Made by a program: the position numbers and the translations under genes. The notes under the pieces were generated by a model that saw only the letters and a list, made by a program, of their open reading frames with translations, was not told the origin of the DNA and did no database searches. Positions 7,212 through 15,117 of a DNA stretch of 64,000 bases are shown here, piece by piece. Every line of letters starts with the position of its first letter. The stretch's first letter is position 1. The DNA comes from CALUVN01 sp944323595 (GTDB lineage: Bacteria > Cyanobacteriota > Vampirovibrionia > Gastranaerophilales > Gastranaerophilaceae): assembly GCA_963931255.1 (NCBI GenBank), contig OZ006972.1, positions 682,001 to 746,000 on the forward strand, read 5' to 3'.

Positions 7212-7430
7212 ATGGAAGCAGAAAACAAAGAAAAATTAAAACAAGAGGGTTGGGGCGTTCTTAAAGACGTTTTAACGGTTATTACAAACAGGGGTTACAA
7301 TGCACTTGAAATTGTCATAACTGATAGTAAACCCGCATGGGACGACGCATTATTGCCGGCACTTGAAAAAGTAAAAGAGTTTGCAATTAAAAATATTGCG
7401 AAAATCGGGGTTAAAAATAATGCCGTTTGA
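7212..7430 (+). CDS. Small phage protein, unknown
   Basis: 72 residues if it starts at the ATG preceded by GGGGG six bases upstream. An in-frame ATG 12 bases earlier overlaps that ribosome-binding site and is less likely. Sequence is mixed alpha (KEKLKQEGWGVLKDVLTVI, then ALEKVKEFAIKNIAKIGVK). No signal peptide or recognised motif. It overlaps the next gene by 11 bases and is probably part of the lysis cluster. Confidence 0.55.
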   Translation: MEAENKEKLKQEGWGVLKDVLTVITNRGYNALEIVITDSKPAWDDALLPALEKVKEFAIKNIAKIGVKNNAV

Positions 7431-7668
7431 TGTTCCAAAGGCTATTGAAGCATTAGGAAAAGCCACAGACAGTGGCTTTTCCTTTGCAAAAACAGCAAAA
7501 GAAAAACAATCAGAAACGGCAATTTTAAAAGACCGTGAAAGTTTGCAAAAAGCCGTTAATATAGCCGAAAAAATTATTTTACTTACATATAAATATTACA
7601 ATAATTTTTCAAAAAAGGATAAAAAGGAGTTTGACAACCTATTTGAAGACTTTTTGAAATACAACTAA
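7420..7668 (+). CDS. Small helical phage protein, unknown
   Basis: 82 residues starting MPFDVPKAIEALGKATDSG, with CGGGG nine bases upstream. The longer in-frame reading has no ribosome-binding site. It is predicted helical and Lys-rich (LQKAVNIAEKIILLTYKYYNNFSKKDKKEFDNLFEDFLKY). No transmembrane segment, no family recognised. Confidence 0.55.
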   Translation: MPFDVPKAIEALGKATDSGFSFAKTAKEKQSETAILKDRESLQKAVNIAEKIILLTYKYYNNFSKKDKKEFDNLFEDFLKYN

Positions 7669-7680
7669 TCGGGGGAAATA

Positions 7681-8190
7681 ATGCGACAAGAACAGTCACA
7701 AGAATGTCTTGAACAACACACAGTGTTGAAAAATAAATTTGAAGCAATGGAAAAAAGTTTTGAACAAAAACTTGAACAAATGGAAAAAAAATTTGAATCA
7801 TTTGTGTGCAAATGCAGTGATACACATGATTTTTTCTTTGGCGGAACGAAACAAAAAGACGGTCAATTGTCGTTTGTGGATAAAGTTAATATTATATATG
7901 AAACACAAAAAGCAATGGTTGAAGCGAAAAAGAAGAATAAAAATTTCTTTATTACGCTTTTGGGGATTTTTGGAACTTTATTTCTTTGCGCATTGGTTGA
8001 TGTTGGTGTTCAAATTCATACTATTGCGCAGACCTCAAACGATTTAATAACGGTAATGCAAACACAAAAAGAAATACAGCAAGAGCAGGTCAATATAAAG
8101 TTAGAATTAGCACAATTAAAAGCGGGGGCAGGATATGAAACGCATAATATTACATTGGACAGCAGGCACAAATCAACCGAACAATATTGA
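7681..8190 (+). CDS. Coiled-coil membrane protein next to endolysin (possible holin/spanin-like role)
   Basis: 169 residues. An N-terminal coiled coil (heptads such as FEAMEKSFEQKLEQMEKKFE, ~19-40), a possible zinc or disulfide pair (CKC at ~43-45), one transmembrane segment (FFITLLGIFGTLFLCALVDVGV, ~95-115), then a second coiled coil. A strong ribosome-binding site (GGGGGAAATA) precedes it. It overlaps the amidase gene by 56 bases in another frame. Coupling to an endolysin suggests a part in lysis, but a single-pass topology with long coiled coils is not a standard holin. Confidence 0.6.
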   Translation: MRQEQSQECLEQHTVLKNKFEAMEKSFEQKLEQMEKKFESFVCKCSDTHDFFFGGTKQKDGQLSFVDKVNIIYETQKAMVEAKKKNKNFFITLLGIFGTLFLCALVDVGVQIHTIAQTSNDLITVMQTQKEIQQEQVNIKLELAQLKAGAGYETHNITLDSRHKSTEQY

Positions 8191-8623
8191 GTTCGGACAC
8201 TATCATTTTATGGTTAATGGTGACGGGTTGACCGTTGCCGGCATGTATAAACCGGAAGACAACGAAAATTGCAATGACGGGAAATATGCACAACACACAG
8301 GGGGCGGAAATACCGGTTCAATTGGTGTTGCTATGTGTGGAATGTTGGGTTTTCAAAACTCTAAAAATGTTGGTAAATATCCGTTGACAAAAAAGCAATG
8401 TGAAGCAACATTCAAACTTATAGCGGAACTCTGCAAAAAATATAATATTGCAATTACTCCGGAAACAGTTTTGACGCATTATGAATTTGGAAAAGCACAC
8501 CCGAAAACAACAAGTGCGGGTAAAATCGACATAATTTATTTGCCGGCATATCCGGAAGCTAAACAAAATGAAATTGGGGATTTTATCCGGCAAAAAGTTA
8601 AATGGTATTATGGGAAACTCTGA
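8135..8623 (+). CDS. N-acetylmuramoyl-L-alanine amidase (endolysin)
   Basis: 162 residues, a single catalytic domain of the amidase_2/T7-lysozyme type, which cuts the bond between N-acetylmuramic acid and L-alanine at the end of the phage cycle. Zinc ligands are suggested by His7 in ILHWTAGT and by THYEFGKAHPKTTSAGKIDI (His ~117 and the acidic/Lys cluster after it). GHYHFMVNGDG and GGGNTGSIGVAMCG are conserved family blocks. No signal peptide and no wall-binding domain, so release needs a membrane-acting partner, perhaps the overlapping upstream protein. Usual family length. Confidence 0.9.
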   Translation: MKRIILHWTAGTNQPNNIEFGHYHFMVNGDGLTVAGMYKPEDNENCNDGKYAQHTGGGNTGSIGVAMCGMLGFQNSKNVGKYPLTKKQCEATFKLIAELCKKYNIAITPETVLTHYEFGKAHPKTTSAGKIDIIYLPAYPEAKQNEIGDFIRQKVKWYYGKL

Positions 8624-8662
8624 TTTGTTTCATTTTCTCCTTTTGTTTATTAACTCCTTATT

Positions 8663-8696
8663 AAAGCCTTGAAGACATTTCTTCAGGGCTTTTTTA
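8663..8696 (+). terminator. Strong Rho-independent terminator after endolysin
   Basis: A 13-bp stem (AAAGCCTTGAAGA with TCTTCAGGGCTTT, one G-T pair), CATT loop and a run of T. It marks the end of the prophage late transcript. Confidence 0.9.
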
Positions 8697-8953
8697 TTAT
8701 GCACATTTTTTGTATATTTCAATAGATTCAAAATCTATTAAGTTGTAATTTGTAAACATTTCAATTAAAATAACTTTGGCGTTGTCGGGGTTCGATTGTG
8801 TTCCCGTCATCACCATTACTTTTTCTTTACTAAAAAGAAAAAGTAATCAAAAAGAAAAGAATATATTGTCGGGGGACATAGAATACACTACATATTTCAA
8901 TATCTACTTTAGGTCACCCTCATTGATAAACGACCGACTTGGCATCGCAAGAA
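8697..8953. other. Gene-free stretch at prophage/host junction
   Basis: No convincing gene. It contains a tRNA-like fragment (GGGGTTCGATTG, ending in CACCA near 8814), a perfect 14-bp inverted repeat and, at its right edge, a GC-rich block. It is the best candidate for the right attachment region, but no core duplication can be tested here. Confidence 0.5.
8815..8847. repeat. Perfect 14-bp inverted repeat
   Basis: ATTACTTTTTCTTT, five-base loop ACTAA, then AAAGAAAAAGTAAT. Both arms are A/T-rich and match perfectly. It directly follows the CACCA of a tRNA-3'-end-like segment. It could be a bidirectional terminator or an integration-related site. Confidence 0.6.
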
Positions 8954-9997
8954 TTAAGAGCCCGCATAGCGGGTTCGAGCGGGAGCGAGCTGAGGCTGAA
9001 GCCGATTTGTTATACTACTGCATTTTACTATTGTAAAGTATGGATTTAATTTTCCTGTTTCTTGAGCACTACGCCCCATTTTAACAAAAGGATTCTTATC
9101 ATTTTTATTAAAATCATACGTATCAAGTAAGGTCACATCTACATAATTTCCACGAACTTTTGCAGATAATACATCAACACTTCCAAAGGCATTGTGTAAA
9201 TTAGTAAATCCATTAAACCTGAAAGATCCGGATACTTCTTTCCCTGACTTTAAATCGGCATAATTATCTCTTATAAAATTTCCAAGTTCCTCAGAATGAG
9301 CTATTGCATTGGATACATTACTATTTTCATGTAAAACAACACCGGGAACATTTACATCTCCAAATTGTGATTTTATTTTATCTTTTATTATTTTTTTATA
9401 TGGAGTAAACTCACTGGTTAAAGTATCTACATCATTATATAAAGCACCATTTCTTCTTATATAATCATTGTTATAAATCCCAGGAGAATCAGATGCCATA
9501 TTCCACATCTTAACTGCATCATTTTGAGTTAATGGATATCCCAAAAGATTAATACCTAAATTAAGACCTATTTCATTTAAAAAGCCATTTGTACTATTGA
9601 TTTGATGTTGAAAATAATCCCCAATTTGGGCATTTTCACTTATAGGATAATCATTATAAGTAATACCTCCTTCTAATACTGTTGGTTGCTCAATATTAGC
9701 GGATGCGCCGGTTGAAGTTCCGCCTATTTGATAATTATTGCTTACAACCCCATCCGGCTTGGAGCGGTAGTGAGCCTTTACTTTTGTTCCGTCATCCCGA
9801 CTGTAAGAATGAACATAAACTACATCCGAACTTCCTGCCAAATCCCCGCGTCTTGGAATCCCTAAAGTTTCTATTTGATAATCTATTGCCTTTTCATTTG
9901 CCAGAAATTCTTTACTTGTCATTTCTCCTATGTCTTCTGCTGTGTAAATTCTGCTGTCATTTGTGATTGCATTGATAAAGTTTCTCAAATTTGTCAT
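8954..9997 (-). CDS. Lineage-specific protein of unknown function, C-terminus probably replaced
   Basis: 347 residues, with a good ribosome-binding site (AAGGAGAAATATAA) before the start. Residues ~1-60 are helical. Residues ~60-80 contain YVHSYSRDDGTKVKAHYRSKP, a small strand motif (R-x-D-G-T-x-V-x-x-H-Y-R-S) that occurs as a module in many bacterial proteins. A Thr/Gly/Ser linker follows, then a C-terminal domain with PGVVLHENSNVSNAIAHSE and GNYVDVTLLDTYDFNKND. After YFTIVK the frame enters a GC-rich repeat and ends CSSITNRLQPQLAPARTRYA plus two residues, which does not look native. A module-plus-divergent-C-domain layout recalls polymorphic effectors, but I cannot name a toxin family. No signal peptide. 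Confidence 0.65.
   Translation of the reverse strand: MTNLRNFINAITNDSRIYTAEDIGEMTSKEFLANEKAIDYQIETLGIPRRGDLAGSSDVVYVHSYSRDDGTKVKAHYRSKPDGVVSNNYQIGGTSTGASANIEQPTVLEGGITYNDYPISENAQIGDYFQHQINSTNGFLNEIGLNLGINLLGYPLTQNDAVKMWNMASDSPGIYNNDYIRRNGALYNDVDTLTSEFTPYKKIIKDKIKSQFGDVNVPGVVLHENSNVSNAIAHSEELGNFIRDNYADLKSGKEVSGSFRFNGFTNLHNAFGSVDVLSAKVRGNYVDVTLLDTYDFNKNDKNPFVKMGRSAQETGKLNPYFTIVKCSSITNRLQPQLAPARTRYAGS
8958..9012. repeat. GC-rich palindromic element at the 3' end of the truncated gene
   Basis: Stem GAGCCCGC / GCGGGTTC around ATA (8958-8976), followed by GAGCGGGAGCGAGCTGAGGC and CTGAAGCC. It is much richer in G+C than the surroundings. The minus-strand gene reads into it and picks up an unrelated Arg/Pro/Ala tail, so the element seems to have landed at the gene's end. 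It has the look of a dispersed intergenic repeat; no second copy is in the window. Confidence 0.5.
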
Positions 9998-10101
9998 TTA
10001 TATTTCTCCTTATTACTTCAATAATTTTCCAAATGTAAATCATAAAAACATTCAAATTATAACGATTATCCAAATCGTCCGCCAGTCCGTATTTTTACTT
10101 A

Positions 10102-10113
10102 ACTCTTAAGAGT
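10102..10113. repeat. 12-bp perfect palindrome, possible operator
   Basis: ACTCTTAAGAGT, perfectly self-complementary, three bases upstream of a TTGACA hexamer (10116-10121). It could be a regulator site for either flanking gene. No direct evidence. Confidence 0.3.
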
Positions 10114-10179
10114 AATTGACATGGAAACCCATACATAGCCATTGTTTTAAGAGAGATTTTCCAGACGAAAATAATAAAA

Positions 10180-10198
10180 TTTACAAAATTTTTGTAAA
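10180..10198. repeat. 19-bp perfect palindrome, possible operator
   Basis: TTTACAAAATTTTTGTAAA, two nine-base arms around one base, within the 349-base gap between the divergent genes at 9997 and 10347. The symmetry suggests a dimeric-repressor site, though A/T richness makes chance more likely than for the licD operator. Confidence 0.35.
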
Positions 10199-10282
10199 AA
10201 TTTTGCTTAACAATCGTGATAGATGATATATAATATGCCCTCTTAAATATTTAATTTACCTCAAAATTATTACTAACATCAT

Positions 10283-10311
10283 TTGTATTTCCCCTGCCAA
10301 GATGGTATAAT
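10283..10311 (+). promoter_or_regulatory. Sigma70-type promoter for the DUF2130 gene
   Basis: TTGTAT, 17-base spacer, TATAAT, with the start codon 35 bases beyond the -10. A second possible promoter (TTAACA, 16 bases, TATAAT at 10229-10234) lies upstream. The rest of the gap from 9998 to 10346 holds only the two palindromes. Confidence 0.55.
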
Positions 10312-10346
10312 TAATCAAAAGAAGATTGCCACAAGGAGTATGAATA

Positions 10347-11660
10347 ATGCAGGAAATAAAATGTCCGAAATGCGGAGAAATTTTTCAGGTAGATGAATCA
10401 GGTTATGCGGCTATTGTTAAACAGGTCCGCGACAAGGAATTTGAAAAAGAAATATCAATGCGGGAAAATCAATTTGAAACAGAAAAAGAATCCGCAGTCA
10501 AACTTGCAAAAGCAGAAACCGAAAATGAATATAATTCTATCTTAAAAGACAAAGATTTACAGATATCAGAACTACTTGCCAAAATTGAAGCTCAGGATAA
10601 TGCTAAACTCCTTGCAGTAACTGAAATTACAAATCAAAAAGAAAAAGAATTATCAGAAAAAGAAAGCGAAATTACAAAGCTTCAGGCACAACTGCAATCA
10701 TGCGATATGGACAAACAGCTTGCGATTAATACTGCAGTTGCGCAAAAAGAAAAAGAGCTTGCTGAAAAAGAAAACTGTATTGTTAAACTAAACGCCCTTA
10801 TTGAAACCGGAGAAAAAGAAAATAAATTAACAGTACAATCCCTGAAAGATAATTATGAAACCCAGTTAAGAATGAAAGATGAAGAAGTCGCCAGACTTAA
10901 AGACTTCAAAGCAAAACTTTCCACAAAAATGGTTGGAGAAAGTCTGGAACAACATTGCGAAATAGAATTCAACAAACTCCGCGCGACAGGTTTTCAAAAT
11001 GCATATTTTGAAAAAGATAACGATGCAAAATCAGGCAGCAAAGGGGATTATATTTACAAAGAATCTGACCCTGCAGGGCTTGAATTTATCTCCATAATGT
11101 TTGAAATGAAAAACGAAATGGACGAGACCGCAACTAAAAAGAAAAACGAAGATTTTCTAAAAGAACTCGACAAAGACAGGAGAGAAAAAAATTGTGAATA
11201 CGCTGTTCTTGTTTCGCTGCTTGAGCCGGAAAACGAATTATACAATTCCGGCATTGTAGATATGTCACACCGTTTTCCTAAAATGTATGTAATCCGTCCG
11301 CAGTTTTTTATCCCGATGATTACACTTTTAAGAAATGCTGCATTGAATTCTCTTCAATATAAACAGGAACTTGCAGTAATCAGAAACCAGAATATTGATA
11401 TATCAAACTTTGAGGCGGAAATGAACGAGTTTAAAGAAAAATTTTCCAGAAACTACGAGCTTGCAAGCAGAAAATTCAAAACCGCAATCGAAGAAATAGA
11501 TAAAACAATAGACCATCTTCAAAAAACAAAAGCTGCATTGCTTTCTTCCGAAGATAACCTGCGGCTTGCCAACAAAAAAGCTGAAGACTTGAGCATTAAA
11601 CGGCTTACAAAAAATAACCCTACAATGGCTGCAAAATTTGCGGAATTAGAGCAGTCTTAA
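10347..11660 (+). CDS. DUF2130 domain protein
   Basis: 437 residues. An N-terminal zinc ribbon (IKCPKCGEIFQVDE, one C-x-x-C), then a long coiled coil (~25-200, with repeated Lys/Glu heptads), then the DUF2130 domain (~205-330) with GESLEQHCEIEFNKLR, SGSKGDYIYKE, EFISIMFEMKNEMDETATKK and YAVLVSLLE. The E-x-K-N-E pattern and the strand-Asp before it resemble PD-(D/E)XK nuclease folds, and the layout parallels RmuC, which limits recombination at DNA ends. A nuclease role is inference. The C-terminal ~80 residues are again helical. It is monocistronic and convergent with adenine deaminase. Confidence 0.85.
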   Translation: MQEIKCPKCGEIFQVDESGYAAIVKQVRDKEFEKEISMRENQFETEKESAVKLAKAETENEYNSILKDKDLQISELLAKIEAQDNAKLLAVTEITNQKEKELSEKESEITKLQAQLQSCDMDKQLAINTAVAQKEKELAEKENCIVKLNALIETGEKENKLTVQSLKDNYETQLRMKDEEVARLKDFKAKLSTKMVGESLEQHCEIEFNKLRATGFQNAYFEKDNDAKSGSKGDYIYKESDPAGLEFISIMFEMKNEMDETATKKKNEDFLKELDKDRREKNCEYAVLVSLLEPENELYNSGIVDMSHRFPKMYVIRPQFFIPMITLLRNAALNSLQYKQELAVIRNQNIDISNFEAEMNEFKEKFSRNYELASRKFKTAIEEIDKTIDHLQKTKAALLSSEDNLRLANKKAEDLSIKRLTKNNPTMAAKFAELEQS

Positions 11661-11688
11661 TGTTTGTTTAGCAAAGATTAAACAAACA
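11661..11688. terminator. Inverted repeat between convergent genes (weak bidirectional terminator)
   Basis: TGTTTGTTTA, eight-base loop, TAAACAAACA: a perfect ten-base stem directly after the DUF2130 stop and overlapping the adenine deaminase stop. It is A/T-rich and has no clean T run, so termination would be weak. Confidence 0.45.
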
Positions 11689-13396
11689 AATCCGTAACCT
11701 CAAACTTATTAACATCAATAAGCCCCTTATCGGTAATTTTCAGCTCCGGAATAACCGACAATGAAAGAAACGCCATACTCATAAACGGATCAGAAATTTT
11801 ACATCCGATTTTTTGTGAAGCATCTTCAAGCTCCGCAATTTTTTTCATAACCTCCTCTGAGGTCATATCAGACATCAAACCGGCAATCGGAAGCGGTAAA
11901 TGTGCAAGAGTTTTGCCGTCCTGAACGATTATCTTGCCACCCTGAGATTTGACCAGTTCAACAGCGGCATAATACATATCTTCATCATTTGTACCGATAA
12001 CTATCATATTATGACTGTCATGCGCAACGGTAGATGCAATAGCTCCGGATTTAAGCCCGAAACCTTTTACAAAGCCGAGCCCGATATTTCCTGTTGCCCT
12101 GTGACGCTCTATAACCGCTATTTTTAAAATATCATTTGCCGTATCAGAAACTGCAAAACCGTTTTCAATCTTTGGTGCTTCAACAGACATTTTTGTTATT
12201 AATTGCTGCGGAATAACATTTATAACTTTTATATTATGCTTGTCTTCCGGAACTTTAATCTTCAAATCTTCTCTGTACAAATACTTGATATTAACAGAAC
12301 CTCTTAATGCCGGCGGCTTCATCTCAGCCATATCCACGGTAATTTTACCGTCCTTTGCAATCATCTTTCCGTTTTTAAAAACCATAACAGGTTCAAATGT
12401 TTCTAAATTCTCAAATACCGCAATATCTGCTTTATACCCCGGTGCAATAGCGCCGACATTTTTAAGATTAAAATATTCTGCCGTATTTATACTTGCCATC
12501 TGGATAGCCTTTATCGGGTCAACACCCAGCCTTACCGCTTTTTTAACCATTCGAGATATATGTTTGATTAAATGTTTAGGATGTCTGTCATCAGTCACAA
12601 ACATACATTTTCTGGTATTATATTTTTTCAAAACAGGAATTAACGGTTCCAAATCTCTTGCCCCTGTAGCTTCTCTAACCATTAAATACATACCGAGCCG
12701 CAATTTTTCAATGGCTTCATCAGGTGTGGTGCATTCATGATCAGAAGAAACACCGGCTGCAATATATGCATCAAGCTCTTTACCGCAAAGATGCGGGGCA
12801 TGTCCGTCAACACGTTTTTGTTTATCAATACCGAGTTTAATTTTACTTAAAACACTGCTCTCACAATTTACAACGCCTTGAAAATTCATCATTTCTGCAA
12901 TACCAAGAACCCAAGGGGCATCAATCAGCAAAGCTAAATCATAACTGTTTAATTCGACACCGGAAGTTTCAAGTGAAGTAGCAGGCACACAGGACGGCAG
13001 CATCATATAAACATCAAGCGGAAGATTTTTTGTAGCTTCCCGCATAAAACTAATGCCCTGCAATCCCATAACATTTGAAATTTCATGAGGGTCTGCAATT
13101 ACAGTTGTGGTACCTGATGCCAGAACGAGTTTTGCAAATTCCGACGGCATTAGCATTGAACTTTCAAGATGCACATGTCCGTCAATAAATGACGGTGTAA
13201 CATAAGCACCTTTAACGTCAATTTCTTCTTTGCCCCTGTAGCCTTTTGCAATTCCGGCTATTTCGTCATCGATGATTGCAATATCCGTATCGTAAATTTC
13301 TTCTGACAGGACATTTACAAGTTTTGCATTCTTTATCACTAAATCAGCTAAATCTTCACCCTTGCTGACACGTATAATTTTTTCGACACTACTCAT
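11678..13396 (-). CDS. ade: Adenine deaminase
   Basis: About 572 residues, the usual length. It converts adenine to hypoxanthine plus ammonia in purine salvage, in the cytoplasm. I start it at MSSVEKIIRV because GGAAGG lies nine bases upstream; a longer reading adds 13 residues. Amidohydrolase metal-binding motifs are clear: FIDGHVHLESSML, IADPHEISNVMG, the ~200-residue HAPHLCGKELDAYIAAG, and CMFVTDDRHPKHL. The C-terminal adenine-deaminase domain contains HDSHNMIVIGTND. The only purine gene in the window, it lies downstream of the exporter gene on the same strand (about 70 bases), so the two might be cotranscribed. Confidence 0.95.
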   Translation of the reverse strand: MSSVEKIIRVSKGEDLADLVIKNAKLVNVLSEEIYDTDIAIIDDEIAGIAKGYRGKEEIDVKGAYVTPSFIDGHVHLESSMLMPSEFAKLVLASGTTTVIADPHEISNVMGLQGISFMREATKNLPLDVYMMLPSCVPATSLETSGVELNSYDLALLIDAPWVLGIAEMMNFQGVVNCESSVLSKIKLGIDKQKRVDGHAPHLCGKELDAYIAAGVSSDHECTTPDEAIEKLRLGMYLMVREATGARDLEPLIPVLKKYNTRKCMFVTDDRHPKHLIKHISRMVKKAVRLGVDPIKAIQMASINTAEYFNLKNVGAIAPGYKADIAVFENLETFEPVMVFKNGKMIAKDGKITVDMAEMKPPALRGSVNIKYLYREDLKIKVPEDKHNIKVINVIPQQLITKMSVEAPKIENGFAVSDTANDILKIAVIERHRATGNIGLGFVKGFGLKSGAIASTVAHDSHNMIVIGTNDEDMYYAAVELVKSQGGKIIVQDGKTLAHLPLPIAGLMSDMTSEEVMKKIAELEDASQKIGCKISDPFMSMAFLSLSVIPELKITDKGLIDVNKFEVTDLFV

Positions 13397-13465
13397 ATCT
13401 AACAGCCTTCCATTATCACAAGTTTTATACATCATAACACGAAAAAATACATCCGTGCATAATTA

Positions 13466-15028
13466 TTATTTATCCCCGTAAACAGATTTTGGCTTTTTGA
13501 TAAATACAAGCATCGGGATTAAAAGGAAAGTTGCAAAAGCATACCATCTGAAAGTATCTATATAAGCCCACAAATGAGATTGTTGAACAAGCTGCGAATA
13601 TATTTGAGTCTGAGCCATATAATTTGCAGTAAACGGATCTGTGAGCGACATAAACGAACCTGTCATTGCACTGACTCTTTCTGCAAAAACCGTATTTGTG
13701 TCGTGTAAATGATTAATCAGCATATTTTGGTGTACCTGCGCAAATCTTGATACCATAGTTGTACCAATAGAAGTGCCTATAGCTCCGCCGATATTTTTAA
13801 CAAGGTTTTGAAGTCCGGTAGCGTTTGTCATACTTTCATTTTTAATTGTAGAGAAAGACAGCGGAATTAACGGAGTAAGTGAAAGGAATAACCCCGAACC
13901 ATAGAGAATATTAGGAAGTGCAATTGTAGAAAGATTTATTTCGAGGTTAATATTGCCAAAGAATACACTTCCCAACCCCAGAAGAATTAAACCTATCATA
14001 ACAATACGTCTGTCACCGAGTTTTTTGGAAAGAGTCAGATACAACGCTACCCCGATAAAACTACCGATACCGCGGGAACCCATTGATAAACCGCTTAAAT
14101 ATGCCGTGTACCCGAGAAGATTTTGTAGCATTGACGGTAATAAAGCAGCAGAAGAAAGGAATACACCCATCAAGATTACCTGAACTAATGTTCCGAAAAA
14201 GTAAGTTTTATCTTTCAATACACCTAAATCAATCAAGGCATCTTTATTTCTAAGTTGAGAAACAAAAAATAATATAGCAAACACCAGAGAAATAGCACTC
14301 AACCAGCAAATCCACGCAGCGCCGAACCAGTCAGCATCATTACCTTTATCAAGTACTATCTGAAGTGCAATAAGCCATCCAGACAGAAACATCATACCTT
14401 TAAAATCAAATTTAACATTCTTTTGTTTTTTTGCATAAGGCGGTTCCTGCAGTAAATTTTTTGCGAGGTACACGCACAAAAAGCCTAACGGAACATTTAT
14501 AAGATAAATCCACGGCCACGACCAGTTTTCAGTAATCCAACCGCCCAGAACCGGTCCTATCAACGGAGCAAAAATAATTGCTATCCCGAAAATTGCCATA
14601 GATTTAGGTCGGTCTTTTTTCGGAAAACTCTCAAGCATAATTGACTGCCCGAGCGGCAGCAACCCGCCTCCTCCAAGCCCCTGCAAAAATCTTGCCAGAA
14701 CTATCATTATCATTGAAGTTGAAACTGCACATAAAAAAGACGAAAATGTGAAGACTATCAGACAAATCATAAAATAATTTTTTCTGCCGAAAAGTTTAGA
14801 AGCAGAATTTACAAGCGGAATAGCAATCCCACTGGCAATTAAATAACTTGTCAGAACCCATGTAGATTCATTCAAACTAACTGACATTGAACCCGCAATA
14901 TAAGTCAAAGCAACATTTGATATTGTTTCATCAAGAACGAACATAAATATTGCAAGCATAACTGGTGTAATCATCAGCCAGGGGTTTATAGTAGGGCTCC
15001 ACTCCCGGATTTCGGCATTTTCAGGCAT
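13466..15028 (-). CDS. DHA2-family MFS multidrug exporter (EmrB-like)
   Basis: 520 residues with 14 predicted membrane segments, the DHA2 pattern. Motif-like segments: FVLDETISNVALTYIAGSM in TM1, RFLQGLGGGGLLPLGQSIML, and a TM5 motif GPVLGGWITENWSWPWIYLINVP. It should export drugs or lipophilic compounds using the proton gradient, normally with a membrane-fusion partner (EmrA) and TolC. No EmrA is adjacent here, but a TolC gene lies at 61.8 kb. Ribosome-binding site GGGAGAG precedes the ATG. A paralogue is at 59-60.7 kb. Confidence 0.9.
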   Translation of the reverse strand: MPENAEIREWSPTINPWLMITPVMLAIFMFVLDETISNVALTYIAGSMSVSLNESTWVLTSYLIASGIAIPLVNSASKLFGRKNYFMICLIVFTFSSFLCAVSTSMIMIVLARFLQGLGGGGLLPLGQSIMLESFPKKDRPKSMAIFGIAIIFAPLIGPVLGGWITENWSWPWIYLINVPLGFLCVYLAKNLLQEPPYAKKQKNVKFDFKGMMFLSGWLIALQIVLDKGNDADWFGAAWICWLSAISLVFAILFFVSQLRNKDALIDLGVLKDKTYFFGTLVQVILMGVFLSSAALLPSMLQNLLGYTAYLSGLSMGSRGIGSFIGVALYLTLSKKLGDRRIVMIGLILLGLGSVFFGNINLEINLSTIALPNILYGSGLFLSLTPLIPLSFSTIKNESMTNATGLQNLVKNIGGAIGTSIGTTMVSRFAQVHQNMLINHLHDTNTVFAERVSAMTGSFMSLTDPFTANYMAQTQIYSQLVQQSHLWAYIDTFRWYAFATFLLIPMLVFIKKPKSVYGDK

Positions 15029-15117
15029 ATTCTCTCCCTTTATGTAATCTTATATCTCTACTTTATCATAAGAAAACTTTTTTAGGATTAAAGCAGTAAC
15101 AAGTTTAACAAATATTA

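Larger units (their letters stand above)
1..8700 (+). mobile_element. Prophage, tail/lysis/DGR end (left part outside window)
   Basis: All genes run on the + strand in the order of a contractile-tailed (myovirus or PBSX-like) late module: baseplate hub, DUF2577, DUF2634, baseplate J, DUF2313, tail fibre, DGR, XkdX, small proteins, coiled-coil membrane protein, amidase. The operon ends at a strong terminator near 8.68 kb, and host-type genes on both strands follow. The left end, head genes and integrase lie outside the window. The right boundary is uncertain: I place it between the terminator and the truncated gene that ends at 8954. I found no attachment-site duplication, because the other end is not visible. 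Confidence 0.85.

Noticed and set aside
8787..8814. tRNA gene 3' end at GGGGTTCGATTG ... CACCA
   Set aside because: The T-loop motif is present but the T stem does not close (CGGGG against GTGTT) and no upstream tRNA body can be folded, so it is not annotated as a tRNA. Kept only as a hint for an attachment site.
9070..9140. Colicin-M-like D-x-Y-D catalytic motif in LLDTYDFN of the 8954-9997 product
   Set aside because: The His-Arg pair expected six residues later in colicin M is absent, so the match is only the short D-T-Y-D string.
12240..12740. Plus-strand ORF of 166 codons within adenine deaminase
   Set aside because: Antisense shadow of a strongly conserved enzyme; no start context.
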